This document shows positions 25,980-34,653 of a stretch of 36,998 bases of DNA, in pieces. A program made the position numbers and the translations under genes. The stretch is from an uncultured Bacteroidales bacterium. Its GTDB lineage: Bacteria > Bacteroidota > Bacteroidia > Bacteroidales > Bacteroidaceae. The stretch is from NCBI GenBank assembly GCA_902785075.1, contig CACZXN010000028.1, forward strand, positions 1 to 36,998. The letters are read 5' to 3'. The notes beneath the pieces are model-generated. The model was not told the origin of the DNA. It searched no databases and was given only the letters and a program-made list of their open reading frames with translations. The first letter of the stretch is position 1, and each line of letters begins with the position of its first letter.

Positions 25980-28001
25980 ATGTCAAATTCTATTCAAGTA
26001 TTAAATCATGCAGCAGACAATATCAGAATTCTTGCTGCATCAATGGTAGAAAAAGCAAAGTCAGGTCACCCAGGCGGTGCTATGGGTGGTGCAGATTTCA
26101 TTAACGTCTTGTATTCAGAGTTCTTACAATATGACCCTGAGAAGCCTGAATGGGTAGGTCGCGACCGCTTCTTCCTCGACCCTGGTCACATGGCTCCAAT
26201 GCTCTATTCACAGTTGGCACTCATCGGTAAGTTCACACTTGATGAACTTGCTCAACTTCGCCAATGGGGATCTCCAACAACTGGTCACCCAGAGTTCGAA
26301 GTAGCTCGTGGTATCGAAAACACTTCTGGCCCACTTGGACAAGGACATGTATTCGCTATCGGTGCTGCGATAGCTGCAAAGTTCCTTGCTGCTCATACAG
26401 GAAACCCTACATTCTCAAAGGAAACTATCTATGCTTACATTTCTGATGGTGGTATCGAAGAAGAAATCAGTCAGGGTGGTGCTCGTATCGCAGGTATCCT
26501 TGGTCTTGATAACCTTGTGATGTTCTACGATTCAAACGACATCCAGCTCTCTACAGAGACAAAGGAGGTTATGAACGAAGACACTGCTGCTAAATATCGT
26601 GCACTCGGTTGGGAAGTAAAAACCATCAATGGTAACGATGCTGCACAGATTCGTGAAGCTATTCAGTGGGCAAAGGGTGTTCAAGGAAAACCAGCACTCA
26701 TCATAGGAAAGTGTATCATGGGTAAGGGTGCACGTAAGGACGATGGTTCGTCATACGAGGCAAACTGCAAGACTCATGGTGCTCCTCTTGGAGGTGATGC
26801 TTATCGCAACACAATTAAGAACCTTGGTGGTGATCCTGATAATCCATTCCAGATTTTTGATGATGTTAAAGAGATGTATGCTAAGCGTGCTGCAGAGTTG
26901 AAAGATATCTGTGCTGCTCGTTATGCAGAAGAGGCAGCATGGGCAGCCGCTAATCCAGACAAGGCTGTTCAGCAAGCAGAGTGGTTCAGTGGTTCTGCTC
27001 CAAAGGTTGACTGGGCTGCAGTACAGCAGAAAGCCAACGATGCAACTCGTAGTGCAAGTGCAGCAGTATTGAGTGTATTGGCAGAACAAGTACCTAATAT
27101 GATTTGTGCTTCTGCCGACCTTTCTAATTCAGATAAAACAGATGGCTTCCTTAAGAAGACACACGCTTTCACAGCAGGCGACTTCTCAGGTGCCTTTTTC
27201 CAGGCTGGTGTAGCAGAACTTACGATGGCATGCTGCTGCATCGGTATGGCTCTTCACGGTGGTGTAATCCCTGCTTGCGGTACTTTCTTTGTTTTCTCTG
27301 ACTACATGAAGCCAGCTGTTCGTATGGCAGCACTTATGGAACTTCCTGTGAAGTTCATCTGGACACACGATGCATTCCGTGTAGGAGAAGACGGACCTAC
27401 TCACGAACCTGTAGAGCAAGAAGCTCAGATTCGTCTCATGGAAAAACTTCAAAACCACAGCGGCAAAAATTCAATGCTTGTGCTCCGTCCTGCTGATGCA
27501 AAGGAGACTACAGCTGCATGGAAGCTTGCTATGGAGAACACCACTACCCCATCTGCCCTTATCCTCTCTCGTCAGAACATAGCTGACCTGCCAGAAGGAA
27601 ACGACTATAGTCAAGCAGCTAAGGGTGCATACATTGTTGCAGGTAGTGATGCGAACCCTGATGTCGTACTCGTTGCATCTGGTTCTGAGGTTTCCACTCT
27701 TGTAGCAGGTGCTGAACTCCTTCGTAAGGAAGGTATTAAGTGCTCTATCGTAAGTGTACCATCAGAAGGTCTCTTCCGCACACAGACAGCAGACTATCAG
27801 GCAAAGATTCTGCCTGCAAATGTGAAGAAGTTCGGTCTCACTGCTGGTCTTCCTGTAAACCTCGAAGGTCTTGTTCCACGCAACGAAGGTATTGTATGGG
27901 GATTAAGCAGCTTCGGTTTCTCAGCTCCTTACAAGGTACTCGACGAAAAACTTGGTTTCACTGCAGAGAATGTGTACAAGCAAGTAAAGAGTATTCTTTA
28001 A
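25980..28001 (+). CDS. tkt: Transketolase
   Basis: Transketolase moves two-carbon units between pentose phosphates with TPP, linking arabinose breakdown to glycolysis. At 673 residues it is full length. The N-terminal KSGHPGGAMGGAD and DPGHMAPMLYS, the TPP motif ISDGGIEEEISQGGARIAG (an altered GDGxxxEG), then DNLVMFYDSN, and the pyrimidine part with GDFSGAFFQAGVAELTM are visible. Key histidines appear in GHPGG, DPGHM, SGPLGQGH and WTHDAFRVGEDGPTHEPVE. It is the last gene of the ara operon, 11 bp after the kinase. A housekeeping transketolase elsewhere in the genome is likely but unseen. Confidence 0.95.
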   Translation: MSNSIQVLNHAADNIRILAASMVEKAKSGHPGGAMGGADFINVLYSEFLQYDPEKPEWVGRDRFFLDPGHMAPMLYSQLALIGKFTLDELAQLRQWGSPTTGHPEFEVARGIENTSGPLGQGHVFAIGAAIAAKFLAAHTGNPTFSKETIYAYISDGGIEEEISQGGARIAGILGLDNLVMFYDSNDIQLSTETKEVMNEDTAAKYRALGWEVKTINGNDAAQIREAIQWAKGVQGKPALIIGKCIMGKGARKDDGSSYEANCKTHGAPLGGDAYRNTIKNLGGDPDNPFQIFDDVKEMYAKRAAELKDICAARYAEEAAWAAANPDKAVQQAEWFSGSAPKVDWAAVQQKANDATRSASAAVLSVLAEQVPNMICASADLSNSDKTDGFLKKTHAFTAGDFSGAFFQAGVAELTMACCCIGMALHGGVIPACGTFFVFSDYMKPAVRMAALMELPVKFIWTHDAFRVGEDGPTHEPVEQEAQIRLMEKLQNHSGKNSMLVLRPADAKETTAAWKLAMENTTTPSALILSRQNIADLPEGNDYSQAAKGAYIVAGSDANPDVVLVASGSEVSTLVAGAELLRKEGIKCSIVSVPSEGLFRTQTADYQAKILPANVKKFGLTAGLPVNLEGLVPRNEGIVWGLSSFGFSAPYKVLDEKLGFTAENVYKQVKSIL

Positions 28002-28030
28002 GGCATCATTATTGTATTAATTAGGTATGT

Positions 28031-28057
28031 GAGCAGGCTCTACGAGTCTGCTCTTTT
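28031..28057 (+). terminator. Terminator of the ara operon
   Basis: GAGCAGGCTC pairs with GAGTCTGCTC (one G-U) around TAC and is followed by TTTT. Confidence 0.88.
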
Positions 28058-28133
28058 ACTAAGAAACTCGAAGTTGGTCAATGGACACTTAGCTGATGCA
28101 TTCTCGATGTCACAAAAGAATCGAAGTGACAAA

Positions 28134-28163
28134 GAAAAAACCCGAAGGAAATCTTCGGGTTTT
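28134..28163 (-). terminator. Symmetric terminator between convergent genes
   Basis: CCCGAAG and CTTCGGG form a 7-bp stem around GAAAT, with A6 on the left and T4 on the right. On the minus strand it ends the coiled-coil protein gene; it could also back up the ara terminator. Confidence 0.88.
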
Positions 28164-28173
28164 ATTGTGTGCT

Positions 28174-28566
28174 TTAACGAAGCTCTGAAGCTGCTTTTGC
28201 TGCTTTTTCTGCTTTCTCTTTAGCTTCACGAGCTTTCTCTGCTGCCTTCTCAGCTTTTGCTTTGGTCTTGATAGCTGTGTCAACAGTCTTCTTCTTCTTC
28301 TTTACTTCTTTGAGGTCATTCTGTTTTTGTTTCAGACGCTGCTTAACGGCAAAAGAGCTTTCACCAGCATTCTGTCCATGCTTCTCGCTAAACTTTGCTT
28401 GTTTAAGATCAACTTTGATTTGCTTGATATCAATCTGGATTTGATCGATTTCTTTAGCATACTGATCACTTAGTTCTTTATCAGACATACGAGAATAATC
28501 TTGTGCTGATACAAATGCGCTTACACATAAAAATGCGAAGAGCAAAATTGATTTCTGTAATTTCAT
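28174..28566 (-). CDS. Small exported coiled-coil protein, function unknown
   Basis: The 130-residue protein starts with a signal peptide (MKLQKSILLFAFLCVSAFVSA, cut before QDY). The mature part is almost wholly helical and highly charged: EIDQIQIDIKQIKVDLKQAK, a short break at HGQNAGESS, then a Lys/Glu/Ala-rich coiled coil with KAEKAAEKAREAKEKAEKAA. It is predicted to be a periplasmic or surface-bound helical rod. I do not recognise a named family. It has no promoter box of its own and lies 90 bp downstream of the Hc1-like gene, so it may be read from that promoter. Confidence 0.72.
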   Translation of the reverse strand: MKLQKSILLFAFLCVSAFVSAQDYSRMSDKELSDQYAKEIDQIQIDIKQIKVDLKQAKFSEKHGQNAGESSFAVKQRLKQKQNDLKEVKKKKKTVDTAIKTKAKAEKAAEKAREAKEKAEKAAKAASELR

Positions 28567-28601
28567 AATACTATATATTTATAAATATGTGTTCCAACAG
28601 C

Positions 28602-28630
28602 ATAAAGAGCCATCGGAGATGACTCTTTAT
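28602..28630 (-). other. Stem-loop between the Hc1-like gene and the coiled-coil gene
   Basis: ATAAAGAG (28602-28609) pairs with CTCTTTAT (28623-28630), continued after one mismatch by CATC with GATG around GGA. There is no T-run on the minus strand after it, so it may be an mRNA processing or attenuation hairpin rather than a terminator. Confidence 0.5.
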
Positions 28631-28656
28631 ATTTTGACATTTGAGGGAAGTGAAAA

Positions 28657-28827
28657 TTACTTCTTAGCAGCTGCGATAGAAGCCTTACGGAACTCCTTGC
28701 CTACTTTCTCAAGTTCGAGAGTAGCCTTACGTACACGTGCAGCTGCAGCCTTGTTGCTTTCTGACTTGTCAATGTCAGCCTTAATTGCATCAACGAGAGT
28801 GTTGATCTGATCGATTAATTTTTTCAT
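28657..28827 (-). CDS. Histone H1-like DNA-binding protein, Hc1 family
   Basis: This 56-residue ORF runs from ATG 28827 to TAA 28657. It starts MKKLIDQINTLVDAIKADID and ends EFRKASIAAAKK. It is Lys/Ala-rich and helical, with the layout of the short Hc1-like proteins found in Bacteroidetes (an IDQIN-type start, then AAAARVRKATLELEKVGKEFRK). These are thought to bind DNA in the nucleoid. It has a very good promoter 52 bp upstream, which fits high expression. Confidence 0.85.
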   Translation of the reverse strand: MKKLIDQINTLVDAIKADIDKSESNKAAAARVRKATLELEKVGKEFRKASIAAAKK

Positions 28828-28878
28828 TTGTAACAATTGTTTAAAAGTTAATAAATAACACTTGCTTTAAAGCATGGG

Positions 28879-28909
28879 CAAAGATAATAATAATTTACCA
28901 TTTACCAAA
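28879..28909 (-). promoter_or_regulatory. Promoter of the Hc1-like gene
   Basis: On the minus strand TTTG (28906-28909) is followed after 19 bp by TATCTTTG (28879-28886), identical in layout to the promoter at 6378-6408. Confidence 0.8.
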
Positions 28910-28992
28910 TACTATTTGCTGTTTTTTTTGACTTTTTTTTTATTTTGTGCCCTCCAAGTATGTATTTTGTACTTTTTGAGGCTTTCGAATGA

Positions 28993-30135
28993 TTAAATTC
29001 GTGATTTGAAGTCCTCGTAGCAAAATTGCTTCCAAAGAGTCAAATTCTTATCTCTACGTATGTATATTTTGGGTAGAGGCATACCATTGAAGGTATTGGT
29101 TTTCACCATCGAGTATATGGCCATGTCTCCAAAAACGACCTCATCTCCCTCATGCACAGCTTCTGTAAATTGATAGATTCCGATAATGTCTCCTGAGAGA
29201 CAAGTTGGGCCACCTAAACGATAAGCACCCTCTATCTGCTTTCCATCTGGAACTATATATGCTTGCGGGGTGATAACGGGTGGCGTATATGGCATCTCAA
29301 TCACGTCGGGCATGTGACAAGCAGCAGAAGTATCGACAATTACATTTGTCACTCCGTCGTTTCCTTGAGCCTGAACTTCCAACACCTTGCAATGCAACTC
29401 ACCCGCATTCAATGCTACAGCTTCACCTGGTTCCAAATAGACCTCAAGTCCATACTCTCTCTGCATGCGTCTGATGCATTGTTCCAAACATGGAATATCA
29501 TAATCTTCACGTGTGATATGATGTCCTCCGCCAAAATTAATCCACTTCATTCGGTTCAAATACTTGCCGAACTTCTCCTCGACAGCATCAAGAGTTGTTT
29601 TCAAATCGTCAGAATTCTGCTCACATAGGGTGTGAAAATGTAAACCGTCGAGCAAATCCAACTGTTGAGACGTCATTTGCTGGAATTCGCTCAGCCGAGT
29701 ACCAAGTCTTGAACCTGGAGCACAAGGGTCATAAATGGCATGACCTACTTGTGTTGAACACTCGGGATTTATGCGCAATCCCACTTCTAGTCCTGCTTCC
29801 TTAGCTCGTTTGCCGTATAATGACAGTTGTCGAGGTGAATTGAAGACAATATGGTCGCAAATGCTTAATATTTCATCTATATCACGTTCATCAAAAGCAG
29901 GCGAGAATATATGATTCTCACCAGTCGGCATCTCGTCGTGACACAGGCGGGCCTCAAAAAGGCCAGAAGCGGTTGCCCCACATAGATATTTTGATATTAA
30001 TGGATAAAGCCCATAACAACTGAAACACTTCTGAGCAAGAAGTATTTTACACCCTGTATGGTCCATCACACCTCGAAGCACTTTTAGGTTTGCTTCCAGT
30101 CTATCGGCATCAATAACAAAATAAGGAGTATTCAT
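28993..30135 (-). CDS. nspC: Carboxynorspermidine / carboxyspermidine decarboxylase
   Basis: NspC removes CO2 from carboxyspermidine (or carboxynorspermidine) to give spermidine. The 380-residue fold type III PLP enzyme is related to LysA. The PLP lysine is K36 (ILLAQKCFSCYG), followed by GLHFHTLCEQN, the glycine loop INFGGGHH, the PLP phosphate segment YLEPGEAVAL and GPTCLSGDIIG, which holds the active-site Cys. It starts 3 bp after the dehydrogenase gene, the usual pairing. It ends the polyamine operon; no clear terminator is visible after it. Confidence 0.92.
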   Translation of the reverse strand: MNTPYFVIDADRLEANLKVLRGVMDHTGCKILLAQKCFSCYGLYPLISKYLCGATASGLFEARLCHDEMPTGENHIFSPAFDERDIDEILSICDHIVFNSPRQLSLYGKRAKEAGLEVGLRINPECSTQVGHAIYDPCAPGSRLGTRLSEFQQMTSQQLDLLDGLHFHTLCEQNSDDLKTTLDAVEEKFGKYLNRMKWINFGGGHHITREDYDIPCLEQCIRRMQREYGLEVYLEPGEAVALNAGELHCKVLEVQAQGNDGVTNVIVDTSAACHMPDVIEMPYTPPVITPQAYIVPDGKQIEGAYRLGGPTCLSGDIIGIYQFTEAVHEGDEVVFGDMAIYSMVKTNTFNGMPLPKIYIRRDKNLTLWKQFCYEDFKSRI

Positions 30136-30138
30136 CTC

Positions 30139-31398
30139 TTATGGAACTAATACCGGATTCTCCTCAATCTTCCAAGGAAGTCCCCATTTATTCAGAGCCT
30201 CCATATATGGATCGGGGTCAAATTCCTCTACCGTAAACACGCCAGGACGCTTCCACAATCCTTGCAGAACCATTGCTGTTCCAATCATTGCAGGTACACC
30301 TGTCGTATATGAGATTGCCTGCGAACCGACCTCCTTATAACACTCTTGATGGTCACACACATTATATATATATAAGGTACGCATCTTGCCATCCTTGATA
30401 CCGGTATAAATGCAACCTATATTTGTCTTTCCGACAGTACGCGGACCCAATGAAGCCGGATCGGGAAGCAAACGACGTAAGAACTGAATTGGCACAATCT
30501 CATGACCTTCAAACTCTACAGGTTCAGTACCCAGCATCCCCACATTCTCCAGACATTTCATGTGCGTGAGGTAACTTTGCCCGAAAGTCATGAAGAAACG
30601 GATACGTTTCACATGTGGAATATTTTGAGCTAATGATTCTATCTCTTCATGATGAAGCAGATACATATCCTTCTCCCCCACTCCGTCAAAGTTATAGGTT
30701 CGGTGTATCTCCATCGGTTTGGTCTCAACCCAGTGACCATTCTCCCAATATGAACCATTAGCACTTACTTCACGCAGATTAATCTCTGGATTGAAGTTCG
30801 TTGCAAAAGGATATCCATGATCACCACCGTTGCAATCCAATATATCTATCGTATGAATCTCATCAAAGAAATGCTTCTGAGCATAAGCTGTGAACACGCT
30901 TGTCACTCCTGGGTCGAATCCCGTACCCAACAGCGCAGTTATGCCTGCCTGCTCAAATCGTTCACGATAAGCCCATTGCCATGAATAATCGAAATAAGCG
31001 GTAAACCCTTTCTCTTTGCAGCGTTTCTCATAAATAGCACGCCATTCCGGGTCATTTGTGTCCTCACATTCATAGTTTGCAGTATCCACATAGTCAACTT
31101 TCGTCTTCAGACACGCGTCCATGATGGTGAGGTCTTGATAAGGCAACGCAAGGTTGAGCACGATGTCAGGCTTCACCTCATGAATGAGCTTCACCAACTC
31201 ATCTACATTGTCAGCATCGACCTGAGCAGTCGTAATCTTTGCTGTCGTCTTGCCTTCCAGCTTCTGCTTCAAAGCGTCACACTTGCTTACCGTTCGGCTC
31301 GCTATACAAATCTCATTAAATACTTCTGCATTCTGAGCGCATTTTTGAATAGCAACTCCAGCTACACCACCGCAGCCAATAACCAATACTTTATTCAT
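30139..31398 (-). CDS. Carboxynorspermidine / carboxyspermidine dehydrogenase (saccharopine dehydrogenase family)
   Basis: This enzyme condenses a diamine with aspartate semialdehyde and reduces the imine with NADPH. The 419-residue protein has the Rossmann motif VIGCGGVAG (6-14), then IASRTVSKCD and VDADNVDELVKLI, typical of the saccharopine dehydrogenase family, with LLGTGFDPGVTSVF and DHGYPFATNFNPEINLREV in the catalytic part. Putrescine would give carboxyspermidine; agmatine would give carboxyaminopropylagmatine. The sequence alone does not separate these. It stands between speB (4 bp) and nspC (3 bp). Confidence 0.9.
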   Translation of the reverse strand: MNKVLVIGCGGVAGVAIQKCAQNAEVFNEICIASRTVSKCDALKQKLEGKTTAKITTAQVDADNVDELVKLIHEVKPDIVLNLALPYQDLTIMDACLKTKVDYVDTANYECEDTNDPEWRAIYEKRCKEKGFTAYFDYSWQWAYRERFEQAGITALLGTGFDPGVTSVFTAYAQKHFFDEIHTIDILDCNGGDHGYPFATNFNPEINLREVSANGSYWENGHWVETKPMEIHRTYNFDGVGEKDMYLLHHEEIESLAQNIPHVKRIRFFMTFGQSYLTHMKCLENVGMLGTEPVEFEGHEIVPIQFLRRLLPDPASLGPRTVGKTNIGCIYTGIKDGKMRTLYIYNVCDHQECYKEVGSQAISYTTGVPAMIGTAMVLQGLWKRPGVFTVEEFDPDPYMEALNKWGLPWKIEENPVLVP

Positions 31399-31402
31399 TT
31401 CT

Positions 31403-32275
31403 TTATGAGTTTAATAATAACAATTCACGAACCAACTTGCCTGCTACAGCGGTCGATACTCCACTTGTATCGAGCGTAGGAGCCAATTCTGTTACATCTA
31501 TCGCCACGATGTTCAAGCGCCGACACACGTTCGTCACAGCATTCCTCAGGTCCTCAAAACCGACACCTCCTGCTTCGGGCGTACCTGTTCCTGGGAAGAT
31601 GGAAGGGTCGAGCACATCAAGGTCGATGGTGAAATAGACGGGAACTCCCTTGTTTGCCAAATCATCAACAACATCGTCAAGTCCTTCAAACGAGAACGGA
31701 TGAAGATCCGTATGTCCTGCCCGTGCCAAAGCAAACTCTGCCCGTTCGCCTGAGCGTATTCCGAACTGATGAATCCTTCTGTCACCTATCTGTTCATAAC
31801 ACCTGCGCATCACACATGCATGCGATAACTTTACACCCAGATAGTCATCACGCAGATCTGCGTGTGCATCAAAATGTATGATATGCACATCTGGATAGCG
31901 CTTACGTACCTCACGAAAAGCACCAAAAGTCACCAAATGCTCACCTCCAAGCATAAATGGCAGTTTACCGTCATCTAATATCTCTACCGTCCGTTCTGAG
32001 ATAGCATCAAGGGCTCTCTCGGCCGACCCCATCGGCAACTCCAAATCGCCGGAGTCAAACACAGCCACATCTTCAAGGTCCTTATCCAAATAAGGAGAAT
32101 AGGTTTCCAACCCATACGACTCATGACGAATGGCAGCGCTTCCGAATCGTGCGCCTGGACGATAGCTGGTTGTGGAGTCAAATGGTGCTCCAAACAACAC
32201 AATGCGAGCTTCTGCATACTCCGCATCACATGCTATGAAGGTCTCTACATTCTTTCTCATATTACCAAATAACAT
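31403..32275 (-). CDS. speB: Agmatinase-family ureohydrolase
   Basis: SpeB cuts agmatine to putrescine and urea. With ATG 32275 it has 290 residues; a TTG codon just before is the longest reading. The two-manganese arginase-fold motifs are all present: GGEH (110-113), HFDAHADLRDDY (134-145) and TIDLDVLDPS (near 218). The neighbours include arginine decarboxylase, which makes agmatine, so the role fits. An aminopropylagmatine ureohydrolase role is an alternative because of the dehydrogenase and decarboxylase pair downstream. Confidence 0.92.
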   Translation of the reverse strand: MLFGNMRKNVETFIACDAEYAEARIVLFGAPFDSTTSYRPGARFGSAAIRHESYGLETYSPYLDKDLEDVAVFDSGDLELPMGSAERALDAISERTVEILDDGKLPFMLGGEHLVTFGAFREVRKRYPDVHIIHFDAHADLRDDYLGVKLSHACVMRRCYEQIGDRRIHQFGIRSGERAEFALARAGHTDLHPFSFEGLDDVVDDLANKGVPVYFTIDLDVLDPSIFPGTGTPEAGGVGFEDLRNAVTNVCRRLNIVAIDVTELAPTLDTSGVSTAVAGKLVRELLLLNS

Positions 32276-32278
32276 CAA

Positions 32279-33139
32279 TCAGTGAATGGTTTCAACTTTT
32301 GCCAGCAGTTTCTCCACATAAGCAGGCAGCGCAAAGCAACCCTTGTGAAGGTTGGTGGTATAATAATTGGTCTCTATGCCTAACTGATTCCATCTGCTTG
32401 CGTTCAGATCATCAACAGGATGATACTTCTTCGATGCATAGCCGAAAAGCCAGTAACCCGAAGGATATGTGGGGATGTGAGCTTGGTACACCCTACTGAT
32501 TGGGAAACATTCCACGATGCGTTTATGAGCCTTCTGAGTCTCTGCACGATCATCTGCGTAGAAAGGCGACTGATGCTGATTCACCATAATACCATCATCC
32601 TTCAATGCTTTGTAGCACGAACCGTAGAACTCCCTCGAAAGCAAACTCTCACCAGGTCCATAGAAACCAGCAGAGTCAACAATGATGACATCATACTCAC
32701 CCACAATGTGGCGCACATACCTCAACGCATTCTGCGTATAGATGGTGACTTTCGGATCGTCCAATCCACTTGCGGAAAACGGCAGATATTTCTTGGCAGC
32801 CTCTACCACGCCTACATTCACCTCAACCATATCGATGCGTTCCACATCCGGATACTTCAGCAATTCACGCACAACACCACCATCACCTGCACCGAAAACC
32901 AGAATCTTATGAGGATTAGGATGGACAGCCATTGGGATGTGAGTCATCATCTCGTGATAAATAAACTCATCACGCTCCGTCATAACGATATATCCGTCTG
33001 CTGTCAGTACACGGCCATACTCTGGCGATTCGAAGATGTCGATTCGGTTGTGGTCGTTCTCTTCCGAGAAAATATGCTTATTCACCTTGATCGACAACTT
33101 CACATTCTCCGTATGAAGCTCAGAAAACCAAAATTCCAT
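32279..33139 (-). CDS. speE: Spermidine synthase homologue with altered active-site motifs
   Basis: The 286-residue protein has the overall layout of spermidine synthase: N-terminal strands, then RIDIFESPEYGRVLTADGY, DEFIYHEMMTH, and the nucleotide loop. Three normally strict motifs differ. GGGDGG reads GAGDGG (83-88), the ribose-binding EID reads EVN (106-108), and DSTDP reads DSAGF (155-159), so the second Asp that binds the diamine amino group is missing. The first Asp (D155) and GPGESL after it remain. No speD (AdoMet decarboxylase) is in this window. It may have an altered or lost activity. Its leader is a heptanucleotide repeat. Confidence 0.85.
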   Translation of the reverse strand: MEFWFSELHTENVKLSIKVNKHIFSEENDHNRIDIFESPEYGRVLTADGYIVMTERDEFIYHEMMTHIPMAVHPNPHKILVFGAGDGGVVRELLKYPDVERIDMVEVNVGVVEAAKKYLPFSASGLDDPKVTIYTQNALRYVRHIVGEYDVIIVDSAGFYGPGESLLSREFYGSCYKALKDDGIMVNQHQSPFYADDRAETQKAHKRIVECFPISRVYQAHIPTYPSGYWLFGYASKKYHPVDDLNASRWNQLGIETNYYTTNLHKGCFALPAYVEKLLAKVETIH

Positions 33140-33141
33140 TT

Positions 33142-33190
33142 AACTATAAACTTTTAACTCTAAACTCTCAACTCTCAACTATCAACTCTC
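33142..33190 (-). repeat. Seven tandem 7-bp units directly upstream of speE
   Basis: On the minus strand the units read GAGAGTT, GATAGTT, GAGAGTT, GAGAGTT, TAGAGTT, AAAAGTT and TATAGTT, then AA and the speE ATG. All seven end in AGTT and stay in strict 7-bp phase. The array fills nearly the whole 53-bp space between the arginine decarboxylase stop and speE. Confidence 0.93.
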
Positions 33191-33192
33191 AA

Positions 33193-34653
33193 CTAATAAA
33201 TCGTAGCCTCCTTAATCACATTCAGGTATTCAATCTTCGGGTCCTCAGGACCAGTCATCGAACAACCCTTCTCCTTCGCATAGATGATATATTCAATGAT
33301 TTCTTGCGTGATACGCTCACCTGGAGCCAGTATAGGAATGCCTGGAGGATAACTCATCACAAACTCCGTACAGATACGTCCATTCGTCTCGCGAATCGGA
33401 ATCATCTCCTCCTTCGGAGCATAGAACGCCTCCTGCGGACTCATCACGACCGACGGATTGATATATTCATGGTCGAACAGACCTGTACGGTCTTTCTTGA
33501 ATCGGCGACGGATGTCATACAAGGCACTCACCAATCGCTCAATCTCACGCATGCGGTCACCGATCGAGATATAGGCCAATGTGTTACCGATGTCACCCAA
33601 CTCCATCTGAATGTCATACTCGTCACGCAACAAGTCATACACCTCAATACCAGCCAACCCCACATCCAGCGTAAACACCGTCAGTTTCGTCTTATCAAAG
33701 TCATAGATCGAATCACCGTTAATCAACTCCGACCCGTAAGCATAGTAGTCACCGATCTTATTGATTTCCGTACGCGCATATTCCGCCATATTCACCACCT
33801 CGGCAAAAGCCTCCTTGCCACGAAGCGCCAGATTGCGACGCGAAATGTCGAGCGAAGCAAGCAACAGATACGAGGCACTTGTGGTCTGTGTCAAGTTAAT
33901 CACCTGACGCACATATCCAGGACCTACCGATGAGTTCGTCAGCAGAATACTGCTCTGCGTCAAACTACCACCCGACTTATGCATCGACACACACGACATA
34001 TCCGCACCGGCAGCCATCGCAGAAATAGGCATATCGTCACCAAAATAGAAGTGAGTACCGTGAGCCTCGTCCACCAACACCAACATATTATGTTCGTGCG
34101 CCAGCTCCACAATCCTCTTCAGGTTCGAACAGATACCATAATAGCTCGGATTATTCACGAGAATAGCGACAGCATCCGGATTCTCCTCGATAGCCTTCTC
34201 CACCTGAGAGATTTTCATACCCAAGGCAATACCCAGACGGTTATCCACATCAGGATTCACATAGATAGGAGTAGCACCGTTCACAACCAACGCATTAATC
34301 ACACTCCTATGCACATTGCGAGGCAAGATGATTTTCTCACCCTTCTTCGAAGCCGTCAACACCATTGTCTGCACAGCCGAAGTCGTACCGCCCACCATCA
34401 GAAACGCATGAGCCGCACCAAACGCCTCGGCAGCCAGATCCTCAGCCTCCTTAATCACAGAGATAGGATGACACAAGTTGTCGAGCGGTTTCATCGAGTT
34501 CACATCCAGTTCAACACACTGCTTTCCTAGCAGTTTCACCAACTCAGGATTACCACGACCGCGTTTGTGGCCTGGCACATCAAAAGGAACCACCCTGTTC
34601 CTTCTGAATTCTACGAGAGCCTCGTAGATTGGGGCATAAGCTTGATTACTCAA
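33193..34653 (-). CDS. speA: Arginine decarboxylase (fold type I, Orn/Lys/Arg decarboxylase family)
   Basis: This 486-residue PLP enzyme resembles the short Bacillus-type SpeA. The start segment VPFDVPGHKRGRG is the family's substrate-binding PGHKxG region, followed by HAFLMVGGTTSAVQTMVL, VLVDEAHGTHFYFG and the PLP lysine in SMHKSGGSLTQSS. The C-terminal APGERIT and PPGIPIL motifs match. Agmatine as product fits the agmatinase gene downstream. The start is odd: no ATG is present before residue 54, so translation begins at TTG 34653 (reading MSNQAYAP) or CTG 34662; an in-frame TAA stands seven codons upstream of the TTG. Confidence 0.9.
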   Translation of the reverse strand: MSNQAYAPIYEALVEFRRNRVVPFDVPGHKRGRGNPELVKLLGKQCVELDVNSMKPLDNLCHPISVIKEAEDLAAEAFGAAHAFLMVGGTTSAVQTMVLTASKKGEKIILPRNVHRSVINALVVNGATPIYVNPDVDNRLGIALGMKISQVEKAIEENPDAVAILVNNPSYYGICSNLKRIVELAHEHNMLVLVDEAHGTHFYFGDDMPISAMAAGADMSCVSMHKSGGSLTQSSILLTNSSVGPGYVRQVINLTQTTSASYLLLASLDISRRNLALRGKEAFAEVVNMAEYARTEINKIGDYYAYGSELINGDSIYDFDKTKLTVFTLDVGLAGIEVYDLLRDEYDIQMELGDIGNTLAYISIGDRMREIERLVSALYDIRRRFKKDRTGLFDHEYINPSVVMSPQEAFYAPKEEMIPIRETNGRICTEFVMSYPPGIPILAPGERITQEIIEYIIYAKEKGCSMTGPEDPKIEYLNVIKEATIY

